NCBI GenBank assembly: GCA_020024635.1
Contig: JAHHTL010000002.1
Span: 27,835-91,834 of the forward strand
Direction of reading: 5' to 3'
DNA length: 64,000 bases
Source: Ruminococcus sp.
GTDB taxonomy: Bacteria; Bacillota; Clostridia; Lachnospirales; Lachnospiraceae
The notes under the pieces are model-generated. The model saw nothing but the letters and a program-made list of their open reading frames with translations. It was not told the origin of the DNA and did no database searches. Positions within the stretch are counted from its first letter, which is position 1; each line of letters begins with the position of its first letter. Positions 34,457-41,981 of this stretch are shown one piece after another. The translations under genes and the position numbers were made by a program.

Positions 34457-34485
34457 TTGACCTAATATAGGATAAAAGATATAAT
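34457..34485 (+). promoter_or_regulatory. Transketolase operon promoter
   Basis: TTGACC, 17 bases, TATAAT, about 70 bases before the first transketolase subunit gene. Confidence 0.8.
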
Positions 34486-34553
34486 TTAACAGAGTATAGT
34501 AGTCGTTATATAGAAGCAATTTGGTTAACATGTAGTAAGCAGGAGGGTATTCG

Positions 34554-35390
34554 ATGAATAAGTTAGAATTGATGAAGACTGCGAATGAAATCCGCAAAGG
34601 TATCATAGAAGCAGTTCACAGTGCAAAGTCTGGACATCCAGGGGGATCTCTTTCGGCGGCAGATATATTTACTTATCTGTATTTCGAGGAGATGAACATA
34701 GATCCAGAAAATCCAAAAAAAGAAGACAGAGACAGATTTGTTCTTTCTAAGGGACATACAGCGCCTGGACTTTATTCTACATTGGCTCACAGAGGATTTT
34801 TCCCAGTAGAAGATTTGAAAACATTACGTCATGTAGGATCCTATCTTCAGGGGCATCCAGACATGAAGCATATACCGGGGGTAGATATGTCATCAGGATC
34901 CTTAGGTCAAGGAATCTCAGCAGCAGTAGGGATGGCGTTATCTGCAAAACTATCCAAAGCAGATTACAGAGTTTATACATTACTTGGAGATGGAGAGATT
35001 CAAGAAGGTCAGGTATGGGAAGCATCCATGCTTGCAGCATCAAGAAAACTTGACAATCTTGTAGTGATTGTAGATAACAACAATCTTCAGATTGATGGAA
35101 CCATTGAGGAAGTAAATTCTCCTTATCCAATCGACAAAAAATTTGAGGCGTTTAATTTCCATGTGATCAATATTGACGGAAATGATTTTGATCAAATCGA
35201 TGCAGCATTTAAAGAAGCAAAGAAGGTAAAAGGACAGCCTACCGCTATTATTGCGAAGACAATTAAAGGCAAAGGTGTTTCTTTTATGGAAGATCAGGTT
35301 TCTTGGCATGGAGCAGCTCCAAATGATGAGCAGTTTGCAGTAGCTATGGAAGATTTAGAGAAAGCAGGTGAAGCATTATGTCAGATGTAA
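34554..35390 (+). CDS. Transketolase N-terminal (thiamine pyrophosphate-binding) subunit
   Basis: This 278-residue subunit is the first half of a split transketolase, used in pentose phosphate metabolism. SAKSGHPGGSLSAADIFTYLY is the start of the TPP domain, FVLSKGHTAPGLYSTLA follows, and the TPP/Mg motif runs from GDGEIQEGQVWEA to DNNNLQIDG. It ends in SWHGAAPN. The gene overlaps the second subunit gene by 13 bases. The split is the normal form in many Firmicutes and archaea, not a frameshift, since the second gene has its own start and ribosome site. An AGGAGG precedes the ATG. Confidence 0.93.
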   Translation: MNKLELMKTANEIRKGIIEAVHSAKSGHPGGSLSAADIFTYLYFEEMNIDPENPKKEDRDRFVLSKGHTAPGLYSTLAHRGFFPVEDLKTLRHVGSYLQGHPDMKHIPGVDMSSGSLGQGISAAVGMALSAKLSKADYRVYTLLGDGEIQEGQVWEASMLAASRKLDNLVVIVDNNNLQIDGTIEEVNSPYPIDKKFEAFNFHVINIDGNDFDQIDAAFKEAKKVKGQPTAIIAKTIKGKGVSFMEDQVSWHGAAPNDEQFAVAMEDLEKAGEALCQM

Positions 35391-36316
35391 AGAAAATAGC
35401 AACAAGAGAAAGTTACGGGAAAGCTCTTCTTGAATTAGGAAAATTACATGACGATGTAGTTGTTTTAGATGCTGACCTAGCGTGTGCCACAAAAACAGGT
35501 GTATTTCAAAAAGAATTTCCAGACAGACACTTTGACTGTGGAATCGCAGAAAGCAATATGATTGGAGTTGCGGCAGGGTTTGCGGCATCTGGTAAAGTTC
35601 CATTTGCCAGTTCTTTTGCTATGTTTGCGGCAGGGCGTGCATTTGAGCAGATTCGTAACTCGGTTGGATATCCTCACCTTAATGTGAAGATTGGAGCAAC
35701 CCATGCTGGAATTTCTGTTGGAGAAGATGGAGCTACCCATCAGTGTAATGAAGATATTGCGTTGATGAGAACAATTCCTGGGATGGTGATTATCAATCCA
35801 TCAGATGGAGTGGAAGCAGAAGCAGCGGTAAAAGCAGCATATGAACATGTGGGACCTGTTTACATGCGTTTTGGAAGATTTGCGATCCCAGTGATCAATG
35901 AGAGAGAAGATTACAAATTTGAGCTTGGAAAAGGTGTGGTACTCCGCGAAGGAAAGGATGTTACAATTATAGCATCTGGGCTTCCAGTAGCAGCATGTCT
36001 TGAGGCAGCAGATCGATTGGCAGAAGATGGAATTGATGCGAAAGTTGTTAATATCCATACAATTAAACCTTTGGATGAGGAACTTGTGATCGCCTCTGCA
36101 AAAGAAACGGGGAAAGTTGTTACGGTGGAAGAACATTCTGTTATTGGCGGACTTGGAAGCGCAGTATGTGATGTTCTTTCAGAGAATGCACCTACCAAAG
36201 TTATGAAAATTGGTGTAAATGATAGATTTGGCGAATCTGGACCAGCAGCAGAACTGATCAAAAAGTATGGACTAGATGCAGAAAGTATTTATCAGAAAAT
36301 TAAAAAGTTTGTATAG
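35378..36316 (+). CDS. Transketolase C-terminal subunit
   Basis: This 312-residue partner subunit supplies the pyrimidine-binding (PYR) and C-terminal domains. Visible blocks are VVLDADLACATKTGVF, HFDCGIAESNMIGVAAGFAASGKVPFAS with the catalytic Glu (IAESN), GATHAGISVGEDGATHQCNEDIALM, and VTVEEHSVIGGLGSAVC near the end. It forms the active enzyme with the product of the overlapping upstream gene. A terminator follows. Confidence 0.93.
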   Translation: MSDVKKIATRESYGKALLELGKLHDDVVVLDADLACATKTGVFQKEFPDRHFDCGIAESNMIGVAAGFAASGKVPFASSFAMFAAGRAFEQIRNSVGYPHLNVKIGATHAGISVGEDGATHQCNEDIALMRTIPGMVIINPSDGVEAEAAVKAAYEHVGPVYMRFGRFAIPVINEREDYKFELGKGVVLREGKDVTIIASGLPVAACLEAADRLAEDGIDAKVVNIHTIKPLDEELVIASAKETGKVVTVEEHSVIGGLGSAVCDVLSENAPTKVMKIGVNDRFGESGPAAELIKKYGLDAESIYQKIKKFV

Positions 36317-36330
36317 AGATTCAATTTTTC

Positions 36331-36370
36331 AAGGAGTCGTTTTCAGAATGATACGACTCCTTTTTCTTTT
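36331..36370 (+). terminator. Transketolase operon terminator
   Basis: AAGGAGTCGT and ACGACTCCTT form a 10-bp stem, followed by TTTCTTTT. Confidence 0.85.
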
Positions 36371-36440
36371 GCGTATGAAAGGAAGAACTTCCGAAATAGG
36401 AGCGAAAAGAGGAAGATTTGTCGAATTCATCTGACATAGA

Positions 36441-36468
36441 TTGATAAATTTATTCATTTACATATGCT
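36441..36468 (+). promoter_or_regulatory. Promoter for the MPN-LysM membrane cluster
   Basis: TTGATA, 16 bases, TATGCT, about 35 bases before the start at 36503. Confidence 0.5.
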
Positions 36469-36502
36469 ATGCTTTAGAAAAAATATTTAAGAGGTGAGTG
36501 TA

Positions 36503-37693
36503 ATGGAAAGACAGATTCCTAAAAACGTACGTCAGATTGGTAATGTAAGTGGAAGTCCAAAAGTTTATGTTGAAGATTACGTAGATACATTTTTTACACA
36601 AATGTGTGAAAAAGCAGGAGAAGAACCGTTAGGCGCATTTCTAGTAGGAGAAACACAGAAGACAGAGGAAGAAGAATATATATACATATATGGAGCAATC
36701 CAAATGCACGACTTAAAAATGGAAGACAAAAATTATGTGATTGATGAGGAAACCTGGAAGGATGCCTATGAGGATTGCAAAATGTATTTTGAAGAGGGGG
36801 AAATGATTGGGTGGTTTGTGACACATTCTGGAACACCATTACAATTGGAAGGAAATATTGTAAAACTTCATAAAAAATCATTTCCAAAGCAAAATACCTT
36901 GTTTATCATGAAAGATTCGGTAGAGAAAGAAGAGGTATTTTATATACAAAAATTTAATGATCTAATAGAAATGGGAGGACATTATACATATTATGAGAAA
37001 AATCCTTCTATGCAAAACTATATGATTGCAGCGAGAAAGAAAAATGGGGTGAGTCCCTCGGAAACTGTGGAAGATCGAGCGACAAAGGATTTTCGCAGCG
37101 TTATAAAAAGCAGGGAAGAAAGGCAGAGAAAAAAATCAAATCACATGCTCCATGTGGCCAGTGCATGCTTGGTGGTAGTGGTTCTTGCCATGTTTGCTGC
37201 CACAATGAATAATCTAGATAAAATGAAATCAGTACAGACAGCGTTGAATAAAATCACTGCAGAAAATTTATCGAATCAGGATTCTTTAGCGGATGAGGAA
37301 ACAGATCAATCGCAAGAGGATACAACAGAGGAAGCAAAAGACAAACAAGAAGAATCAAAAACGAAGCCAAATCAGGCAGATTATGAGAATGATACGACAA
37401 AAGATGATGTGACACAGGATAACATGACACAAGAGCAAAAAGGACAAGACAGTGAAGGGATAGAACAAAAAGACGAGGAACGTGTTTCTAGTGACACTGT
37501 GCAAGGAAGAACGATGGAAAACAACGTGACAAACGGAGACAATGGAGTATACATTGTGGAGCAAGGAGATACGTTGGTTATTATAAGTAAAAAGATATAC
37601 GGCGATATGGACCATGTAGATGTAATCTGTAAAATGAATGGATTGGAAGATGGTAATCTTATTTACGTGGGACAAAAACTGGTGCTGCCATAA
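36503..37693 (+). CDS. Degenerate MPN/JAMM-like domain, transmembrane and LysM protein
   Basis: This 396-residue protein has three parts. Residues 25-180 resemble an MPN/JAB domain: EPLGAFLVGE at 41-50 matches the ExxGxxxG strand, and MIGWFVTHSGTPLQLEGN at 101-118 matches the GWYHSHPG...SxxD metal loop. The first loop His is Val106 and the Ser and Asp positions are Glu116 and Ile119, so zinc and deubiquitinase-like activity are probably lost. One membrane helix lies at about 215-234. A Glu/Asp/Gln/Thr-rich linker (about 250-345) leads to a C-terminal LysM (348-396, VYIVEQGDTLVIISKKIYG). It likely anchors to peptidoglycan with an intracellular sensing or scaffold head. The ATG follows AGAGGTGAG. 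The MPN call rests on motif similarity only. Confidence 0.65.
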   Translation: MERQIPKNVRQIGNVSGSPKVYVEDYVDTFFTQMCEKAGEEPLGAFLVGETQKTEEEEYIYIYGAIQMHDLKMEDKNYVIDEETWKDAYEDCKMYFEEGEMIGWFVTHSGTPLQLEGNIVKLHKKSFPKQNTLFIMKDSVEKEEVFYIQKFNDLIEMGGHYTYYEKNPSMQNYMIAARKKNGVSPSETVEDRATKDFRSVIKSREERQRKKSNHMLHVASACLVVVVLAMFAATMNNLDKMKSVQTALNKITAENLSNQDSLADEETDQSQEDTTEEAKDKQEESKTKPNQADYENDTTKDDVTQDNMTQEQKGQDSEGIEQKDEERVSSDTVQGRTMENNVTNGDNGVYIVEQGDTLVIISKKIYGDMDHVDVICKMNGLEDGNLIYVGQKLVLP

Positions 37694-37738
37694 AGTTTGT
37701 GCTATACTTCAATCATAAAAAAGTATAAGGGGAGACAT

Positions 37739-38932
37739 ATGATACGAAAGAAAAATGTAGATCTGCATCTTGTGAGTGATTGGGATTCGGACAAGCAGCA
37801 GGGAAATATTCGAAGAAAAAAGTTGAAACGGTCGCATCGTTGGATGATTTATATGTTACTAATTATAATGATAGTGTGTGGTACGCTTTTGCTTCTTGAA
37901 AATCAAACCTATACAAAGTTGTTGAAAGTTGCCACATATGAGGCGAATACTTCGGATGCCAATCAGTATGCGACATTTGAAAATGGTTTGGTGCGTTATA
38001 GTCGAGATGGGATTGTTTATTTGGATCGAAAAAATAAAGAACGTTGGATTCAACCCTGTCAGATGAAAAATCCAGACATAAAAGTTGTGGGACAAACATT
38101 TGCAGTTTCAGATATTGGTGGGAATTCCATTATGGTATTTAATGAGCAAGGAATAAAAGGGGAGATGAAAACTACCAGACCAATTGAAAAGTTCACGATT
38201 TCGTCGCAAGGAATCGTAGGAGTAATTCTAAATAGTGAAGATGCTCCAATTATTACACTTTATGATGCAATGGGGAATATATTGGTTGAATATACGGTTC
38301 CAGTAGGTACGCTTGGTTATCCGATTGCTCTTGAGTTATCTCAAGATGGGAAGATTCTGGGGGTTTCCTATCTGTTTACGAAAGGCGGAGTTTTAGAGTC
38401 CAAAGTGGTATTTTATAATTTTGGAGAAAAAGGAAATGAAAATACAGATTATCAAGTGACACAAGATACATATAAAGATAAAATTATTCCAGAAATCTAT
38501 GCCCTTGATCAAAATTCTTTTGTGGCAGTTAGCGATGATTCCTTTCTCGTTTATGAGGGGGATGAGGTGCCCAAAAAGAAGAGAGAAGTGCAACTTAAAC
38601 AAGAGATAAGAAGTAGTTTTCATACAGAAAAATACATTGGTTTTATTCTGCTCAATCAAGACAAATCGGGCTATGAAGCGAGAGTGTATCGTAAAGATGG
38701 AAAACAACTTATGAGCAAAGAGTTTTCAGGTGAATATACGGATGTAAAAATGGTACAAGGTGATATCATCATGAATTCAGGAAAAAATGCCTGCATTATT
38801 ACAAAAAACGGAACGATAAAATTTCAAGGTGAGTTTACTACCGAGGTTTTGGAAATCATTCCTACGTTTGGCTTTCACAGATATTTAATGGTAAGTGCAG
38901 AAGAATTAAGTGTTGTTTATCTTATAAAGTAG
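37739..38932 (+). CDS. DUF5711 family membrane-anchored beta-propeller-like protein
   Basis: This 397-residue protein has a basic cytoplasmic N-terminus (KKLKRSHR), a single transmembrane helix at about 35-55, and a large extracytoplasmic domain of repeated short beta-strand blocks. Examples are NGLVRYSRDGIVYLDRKNK and GNSIMVFNEQGIKG, which resemble the blades of a beta-propeller. It matches the Lachnospiraceae DUF5711 family as I recall it; no function is established. The ATG at 37739 follows AGGGGAGAC. It is followed by cvpA after 8 bases and preceded by the LysM protein, so all three are probably one cell-envelope operon. Confidence 0.75.
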   Translation: MIRKKNVDLHLVSDWDSDKQQGNIRRKKLKRSHRWMIYMLLIIMIVCGTLLLLENQTYTKLLKVATYEANTSDANQYATFENGLVRYSRDGIVYLDRKNKERWIQPCQMKNPDIKVVGQTFAVSDIGGNSIMVFNEQGIKGEMKTTRPIEKFTISSQGIVGVILNSEDAPIITLYDAMGNILVEYTVPVGTLGYPIALELSQDGKILGVSYLFTKGGVLESKVVFYNFGEKGNENTDYQVTQDTYKDKIIPEIYALDQNSFVAVSDDSFLVYEGDEVPKKKREVQLKQEIRSSFHTEKYIGFILLNQDKSGYEARVYRKDGKQLMSKEFSGEYTDVKMVQGDIIMNSGKNACIITKNGTIKFQGEFTTEVLEIIPTFGFHRYLMVSAEELSVVYLIK

Positions 38933-38940
38933 GAGTTGAT

Positions 38941-39654
38941 ATGAAAAATTGGTTATTAATTGTAGTAATAATGATATTTGCAGTGTGCATAATCATGGGG
39001 GCGACGCGAGGATTTTTGAAAATGAGTTTGTCCCTGTTTTCAACAATTTTGTTAGTGGCGTTGATTAGTTTTCTAAATCCATATGTATCCAATGTGCTAT
39101 CTAAGCATACGCCTGTACAAAAAACATTAGAAAAAAAATGTAAAGTTGTCCTGTTTGATAAATTTTCCGATGAAATAAAAGAACCTCAAAATCCAGATAT
39201 GTTGTCTTTGGAAGAGCAGATTCAATATATAGAGGAGACGTATCTTCCAGCTTTTATTAAGGAAAGGCTGATTGAAAATAATAACACGCAGATTTATAAA
39301 GAACTTGGAGTGGAAGTATTTACGGATTTTGCAGCGGCATATGTGGCAAGAATGATTTTAAGAATTATTTCATTTTTGGTTACATTTCTTGTGGCGCTGA
39401 TTGTGATAAGGATTTTACTTGCAACGGCAGGGATTATAGAAATGATACCTGTGATAGGAGGAATCAACCGACTGATCGGCATGGCGGCTGGTTTTGTGAT
39501 TGCGGTACTGATTGTATGGGTGTTGTTTCTGGCCTTGACGGTAATGAATTCGACAGAATTCGGACGAGCCGGGATACAGATGATCAATGATAACGAATGG
39601 TTATCTTTTCTTTATGAGCATAATTTATTACTTCGTGGTATTTTGAAATTTTAA
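38941..39654 (+). CDS. CvpA family integral membrane protein
   Basis: This 237-residue protein has about four transmembrane segments (4-18, 26-46, 135-160 and 175-200), with a soluble segment rich in charged residues between helices 2 and 3. The arrangement and the GATRGFLKMSLSLFS and GGINRLIGMAAGFVIAVLIVWVLF segments fit the CvpA/colicin V production family. CvpA proteins are linked to envelope stress and septation, but the molecular role is unclear. It ends the three-gene envelope cluster, and the tRNA promoter starts 40 bases later. Confidence 0.8.
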   Translation: MKNWLLIVVIMIFAVCIIMGATRGFLKMSLSLFSTILLVALISFLNPYVSNVLSKHTPVQKTLEKKCKVVLFDKFSDEIKEPQNPDMLSLEEQIQYIEETYLPAFIKERLIENNNTQIYKELGVEVFTDFAAAYVARMILRIISFLVTFLVALIVIRILLATAGIIEMIPVIGGINRLIGMAAGFVIAVLIVWVLFLALTVMNSTEFGRAGIQMINDNEWLSFLYEHNLLLRGILKF

Positions 39655-39694
39655 TCTGGAAAGATAAGAAAAATAAAATGTTTTAAAAATACTA

Positions 39695-39723
39695 TTGACG
39701 ATATATAAATAGTGTGCTATACT
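39695..39723 (+). promoter_or_regulatory. Promoter of the tRNA-Ala/tRNA-Asn operon
   Basis: TTGACG, 17 bases, TATACT. A 9-bp hairpin (AAAGTTGTT/AACAACTTT) with a T run lies just after it at 39727-39752. Confidence 0.8.
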
Positions 39724-39752
39724 ACAAAAGTTGTTACAGATAACAACTTTTT

Positions 39753-39825
39753 GGGGGATTAGCTCAGTTGGGAGAGCGCCTGCCTTGCAAGCAGGAGGTC
39801 ACGAGTTCGAATCTCGTATTCTCCA
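39753..39825 (+). tRNA. tRNA-Ala (anticodon TGC)
   Basis: A 73-base cloverleaf with acceptor GGGGGAT/ATTCTCC (two G-U pairs), D-arm, anticodon stem CCTGC/GCAGG with loop CTTGCAA, and T-arm ACGAG/CTCGT. The discriminator is A and no CCA is encoded. Confidence 0.95.
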
Positions 39826-39862
39826 TTTGTTTGGTTTTTGATCAAACATAAAGTGCATATAA

Positions 39863-39934
39863 TCCTCGATAGCTCAGCGGCAGAGCATTCGGCTGTTAAC
39901 CGAAGGGTCGTTGGTTCGAACCCAACTCGGGGAG
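39863..39934 (+). tRNA. tRNA-Asn (anticodon GTT)
   Basis: A 72-base cloverleaf with acceptor TCCTCGA/TCGGGGA, anticodon stem TTCGG/CCGAA with loop CTGTTAA, T-arm GTTGG/CCAAC and discriminator G. No CCA is encoded. It shares a transcript with tRNA-Ala 37 bases upstream. Confidence 0.95.
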
Positions 39935-39938
39935 CTTC

Positions 39939-39972
39939 AAAGTCCTATAAACAAAACGTTTATAGGACTTTT
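39939..39972 (+). terminator. tRNA-Ala/Asn operon terminator
   Basis: A perfect 14-bp stem, AAAGTCCTATAAAC and its complement, with a 5-base loop and TTTT end, five bases after tRNA-Asn. Confidence 0.9.
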
Positions 39973-40017
39973 GCTATAAGTAAATTTAAAGACTTTTCTG
40001 TGGAATGGAGTGATGGA

Positions 40018-41352
40018 ATGCAGACAAAAAAAGAAAGAGAATCATTTGGTACAAAATTTGGTTTTATTGTTGCGTGTGTTGGTTCAGCAGTAGGGATGGG
40101 AAATATTTGGATGTTTCCGTATAGAACAGGAGCCTTTGGAGGTGCTGCGTTTCTCATTCCGTACTTCATTTTTGTAATTCTGCTAGGGTTCTCTGGAGTT
40201 ATTGGAGAAATGGCGTTTGGTCGGAGTTGTCAGACAGGACCGCTAGGCGCTTTTTCAAAAGCAATGGAGATGCGCTTCGGAAAGAAGGGAAAAGGAGCCG
40301 GAAAGCTAATTGGGATGATTCCGGTCATAGGATCCCTTGGAATTGCGATTGGATATTCTGTTGTTGTTGGGTGGTTTATCAAATACCTTTTTAGTGCATT
40401 GACTGGAGAGTTAGCCCAAATAGACAATATGGGAAGCTATTTTGGAAATCTTGCAGTGGAGTTTGGAAGTGTGGGTTGGCAACTACTTGGGCTTGCCATT
40501 ACCTTTGTGATTATGGTGTTTGGGATCAACAAAGGAATTGAAAAAATGAATAAATTTATGATGCCTATATTTTTCCTATTTTTTATAGCGTTGTTTGTTC
40601 GGGTGGCGACTCTTCCGGGGGCGATAGAAGGATACCGATATTTATTTGTGCCAGATTGGAAACAACTTGGGAATGTAAAGACATGGGTGTATGCACTAGG
40701 GCAAGCATTTTTCTCTTTATCCTTAGCAGGGTCAGGAACAATTGTCTATGGAAGTTATCTTAGAAAAGATGTAAATATCGTAGAGTGTGCAAAAAATGTA
40801 GCGTTTTTTGATACATGTGCGGCACTTCTTGCCGGTGTGGTTGTGATTCCGGCGGTGTTTGCATTCGGATTAGATGTATCGAGTGGTCCGCCGCTTATGT
40901 TTATTACCCTTCCGGCGGTATTTCAGAAAATGCCTTTTGGAGAAGTTTTTGCGGTGATCTTTTTTGTGGCAGTTTTATTTGCAGCATTAACTTCGCTTGT
41001 AAATTTGTTTGAAACACCAATAGAAGCGATTCAGGAGCAGTTAAAACTTTCTAGAGGAAAGGCGGTAAGTGTGGTAGCCGTTATATCAGCAATAATCGGG
41101 ATTTTCATAGAAAGTGGAAATGCGGTGGGAATGTGGATGGATGCGGTATCCATTTATATTATACCACTGGGAGCATTGCTTGCAGGAATTATGTTTTACT
41201 GGATCTGCCCAAAAGGGTATGCCAGGGAGCAAGTAGAGATTGGAAGTAACAAATCTTTGGGACGTTGGTTCGAACCTCTTACAAAGTATGTATTTGTCGG
41301 GATTACATTGATTGTATATGTACTTGGAATTTTCTTCGGAGGAATTGGATAA
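40018..41352 (+). CDS. Sodium-dependent transporter of the NSS (SNF/LeuT-fold) family
   Basis: This 444-residue membrane protein has about 11-12 transmembrane helices and the LeuT-fold signature GSAVGMGNIWMFPYRTGAFG in helix 1, which binds sodium and substrate. The position of the gating Arg in the usual WRFP is Met (WMFP), which defines a divergent clostridial subgroup in my recollection. FSLSLAGSGTIVYGSYL is the helix-6 region. The substrate is probably an amino acid or similar zwitterion but cannot be set from sequence. The ATG at 40018 follows GGAGTGATGG. Longer readings that start at 39838 would run through tRNA-Asn and are not credible. Confidence 0.88.
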   Translation: MQTKKERESFGTKFGFIVACVGSAVGMGNIWMFPYRTGAFGGAAFLIPYFIFVILLGFSGVIGEMAFGRSCQTGPLGAFSKAMEMRFGKKGKGAGKLIGMIPVIGSLGIAIGYSVVVGWFIKYLFSALTGELAQIDNMGSYFGNLAVEFGSVGWQLLGLAITFVIMVFGINKGIEKMNKFMMPIFFLFFIALFVRVATLPGAIEGYRYLFVPDWKQLGNVKTWVYALGQAFFSLSLAGSGTIVYGSYLRKDVNIVECAKNVAFFDTCAALLAGVVVIPAVFAFGLDVSSGPPLMFITLPAVFQKMPFGEVFAVIFFVAVLFAALTSLVNLFETPIEAIQEQLKLSRGKAVSVVAVISAIIGIFIESGNAVGMWMDAVSIYIIPLGALLAGIMFYWICPKGYAREQVEIGSNKSLGRWFEPLTKYVFVGITLIVYVLGIFFGGIG

Positions 41353-41369
41353 AAAAATAAAAAAAGTGC

Positions 41370-41398
41370 TTGATTTTTTGGGGGCCATATGATAATAT
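41370..41398 (+). promoter_or_regulatory. Promoter of the tRNA-Glu/tRNA-Cys operon
   Basis: TTGATT, 17 bases, TAATAT, followed by a small GTCAC/GTGAC hairpin in the leader. Confidence 0.65.
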
Positions 41399-41435
41399 AA
41401 AAAACGGTCACGGAAAAAGTGACTGTAAGAGATAT

Positions 41436-41507
41436 GGCTCCTTGGTCAAGCGGTTAAGACATCGCCCTTTCACGGCGGTAACACGGGTTCGATTCCCGTA
41501 GGAGTCA
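41436..41507 (+). tRNA. tRNA-Glu (anticodon TTC)
   Basis: A 72-base cloverleaf with acceptor GGCTCCT/AGGAGTC, anticodon loop CTTTCAC, T-arm ACGGG/CCCGT and discriminator A. No CCA is encoded. tRNA-Cys follows after 5 bases. Confidence 0.95.
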
Positions 41508-41512
41508 TTTGC

Positions 41513-41583
41513 GGCGCAGTAGCCAAGTGGTAAGGCGTGGGTCTGCAACACCCTGATCATCGGTTCAAATCCGATCTGTGCCT
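41513..41583 (+). tRNA. tRNA-Cys (anticodon GCA), plus-strand copy
   Basis: A 71-base cloverleaf with acceptor GGCGCAG/CTGTGCC, anticodon loop CTGCAAC, a U-U mismatch at the base of the anticodon stem, and the U73 discriminator typical of tRNA-Cys. It is identical to the minus-strand gene at 41783-41853. Confidence 0.94.
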
Positions 41584-41586
41584 CTA

Positions 41587-41628
41587 AAAGTCTTAAGTGA
41601 TGATTTATCATACGCTTAAGGCTTTTTT
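41587..41628 (+). terminator. tRNA-Glu/Cys operon terminator
   Basis: AAAGTCTTAAG and CTTAAGGCTTTTTT form the stem, with an inner GATGAT/ATCAT extension and a T6 tail. Confidence 0.85.
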
Positions 41629-41734
41629 GTTTACACTTTTTCGCAAGATTTAAAGCGATTTGTGGAAGATCAAGAGAAATTCTATCTATTTTATCTAAAA
41701 TAGTCTAATTTATTCAAAAAAAATACCCTCAAAA

Positions 41735-41772
41735 TTAAAAAAAGGACTTCAAAGTAAACTACCTTAAAGTCC
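41735..41772 (-). terminator. Terminator of the minus-strand tRNA-Cys
   Basis: On the minus strand GGACTT...AAGTCC pairs, with extra pairing inside, and is followed by seven T (41743-41737). It is separate from the plus-strand terminator 106 bases away. Confidence 0.75.
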
Positions 41773-41782
41773 CATAAAGAAG

Positions 41783-41853
41783 AGGCACAGATCGGATTTG
41801 AACCGATGATCAGGGTGTTGCAGACCCACGCCTTACCACTTGGCTACTGCGCC
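41783..41853 (-). tRNA. tRNA-Cys (anticodon GCA), minus-strand copy
   Basis: Identical over all 71 bases to the plus-strand tRNA-Cys at 41513-41583, and convergent with it across a 199-base spacer. The identity extends two bases past the 3' end. It has its own promoter and terminator, so both copies look functional. No CCA is encoded. Confidence 0.94.
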
Positions 41854-41884
41854 ATTGATTACATTCTATCCATATAACTTCTTT

Positions 41885-41913
41885 ATTATACCAATAAAAT
41901 GTAAAAGCGTCAA
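41885..41913 (-). promoter_or_regulatory. Promoter of the minus-strand tRNA-Cys
   Basis: On the minus strand TTGACG (41913-41908), 17 bases, TATAAT (41890-41885). Its -35 is one base from that of the divergent LRR-gene promoter. Confidence 0.85.
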
Positions 41914-41914
41914 C

Positions 41915-41943
41915 TTGAAAAACAAACAATGAACTCTTATAAT
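41915..41943 (+). promoter_or_regulatory. Promoter of the LRR/vWA/MoxR cluster
   Basis: TTGAAA, 17 bases, TATAAT, about 40 bases before the start at 41982. Confidence 0.75.
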
Positions 41944-41981
41944 GAAAAAGAAATTTAAGAAAAATAGAGGTCAGTTGTCAC

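Larger units (their letters stand above)
41513..41853. repeat. Inverted repeat made of two identical tRNA-Cys genes
   Basis: The 73-base arms (41513-41585 and 41781-41853) are exact inverted copies. The spacer contains only the two terminators and A+T-rich sequence, with no transposase or integrase remnant. Confidence 0.9.

Noticed and set aside
34554..36316. Apparent frameshift splitting transketolase
   Set aside because: The two genes overlap by 13 bases, each has a proper start, and the two-subunit form is normal in Firmicutes.
39838..40017. Longer N-terminus for the NSS transporter
   Set aside because: It would translate through tRNA-Asn and its terminator. The ATG at 40018 has a good ribosome site.
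41513..41853. Inverted repeat as insertion-sequence ends or attachment sites
   Set aside because: The arms are complete, promoter-driven tRNA genes and the spacer holds only terminators. No transposase or integrase is present.
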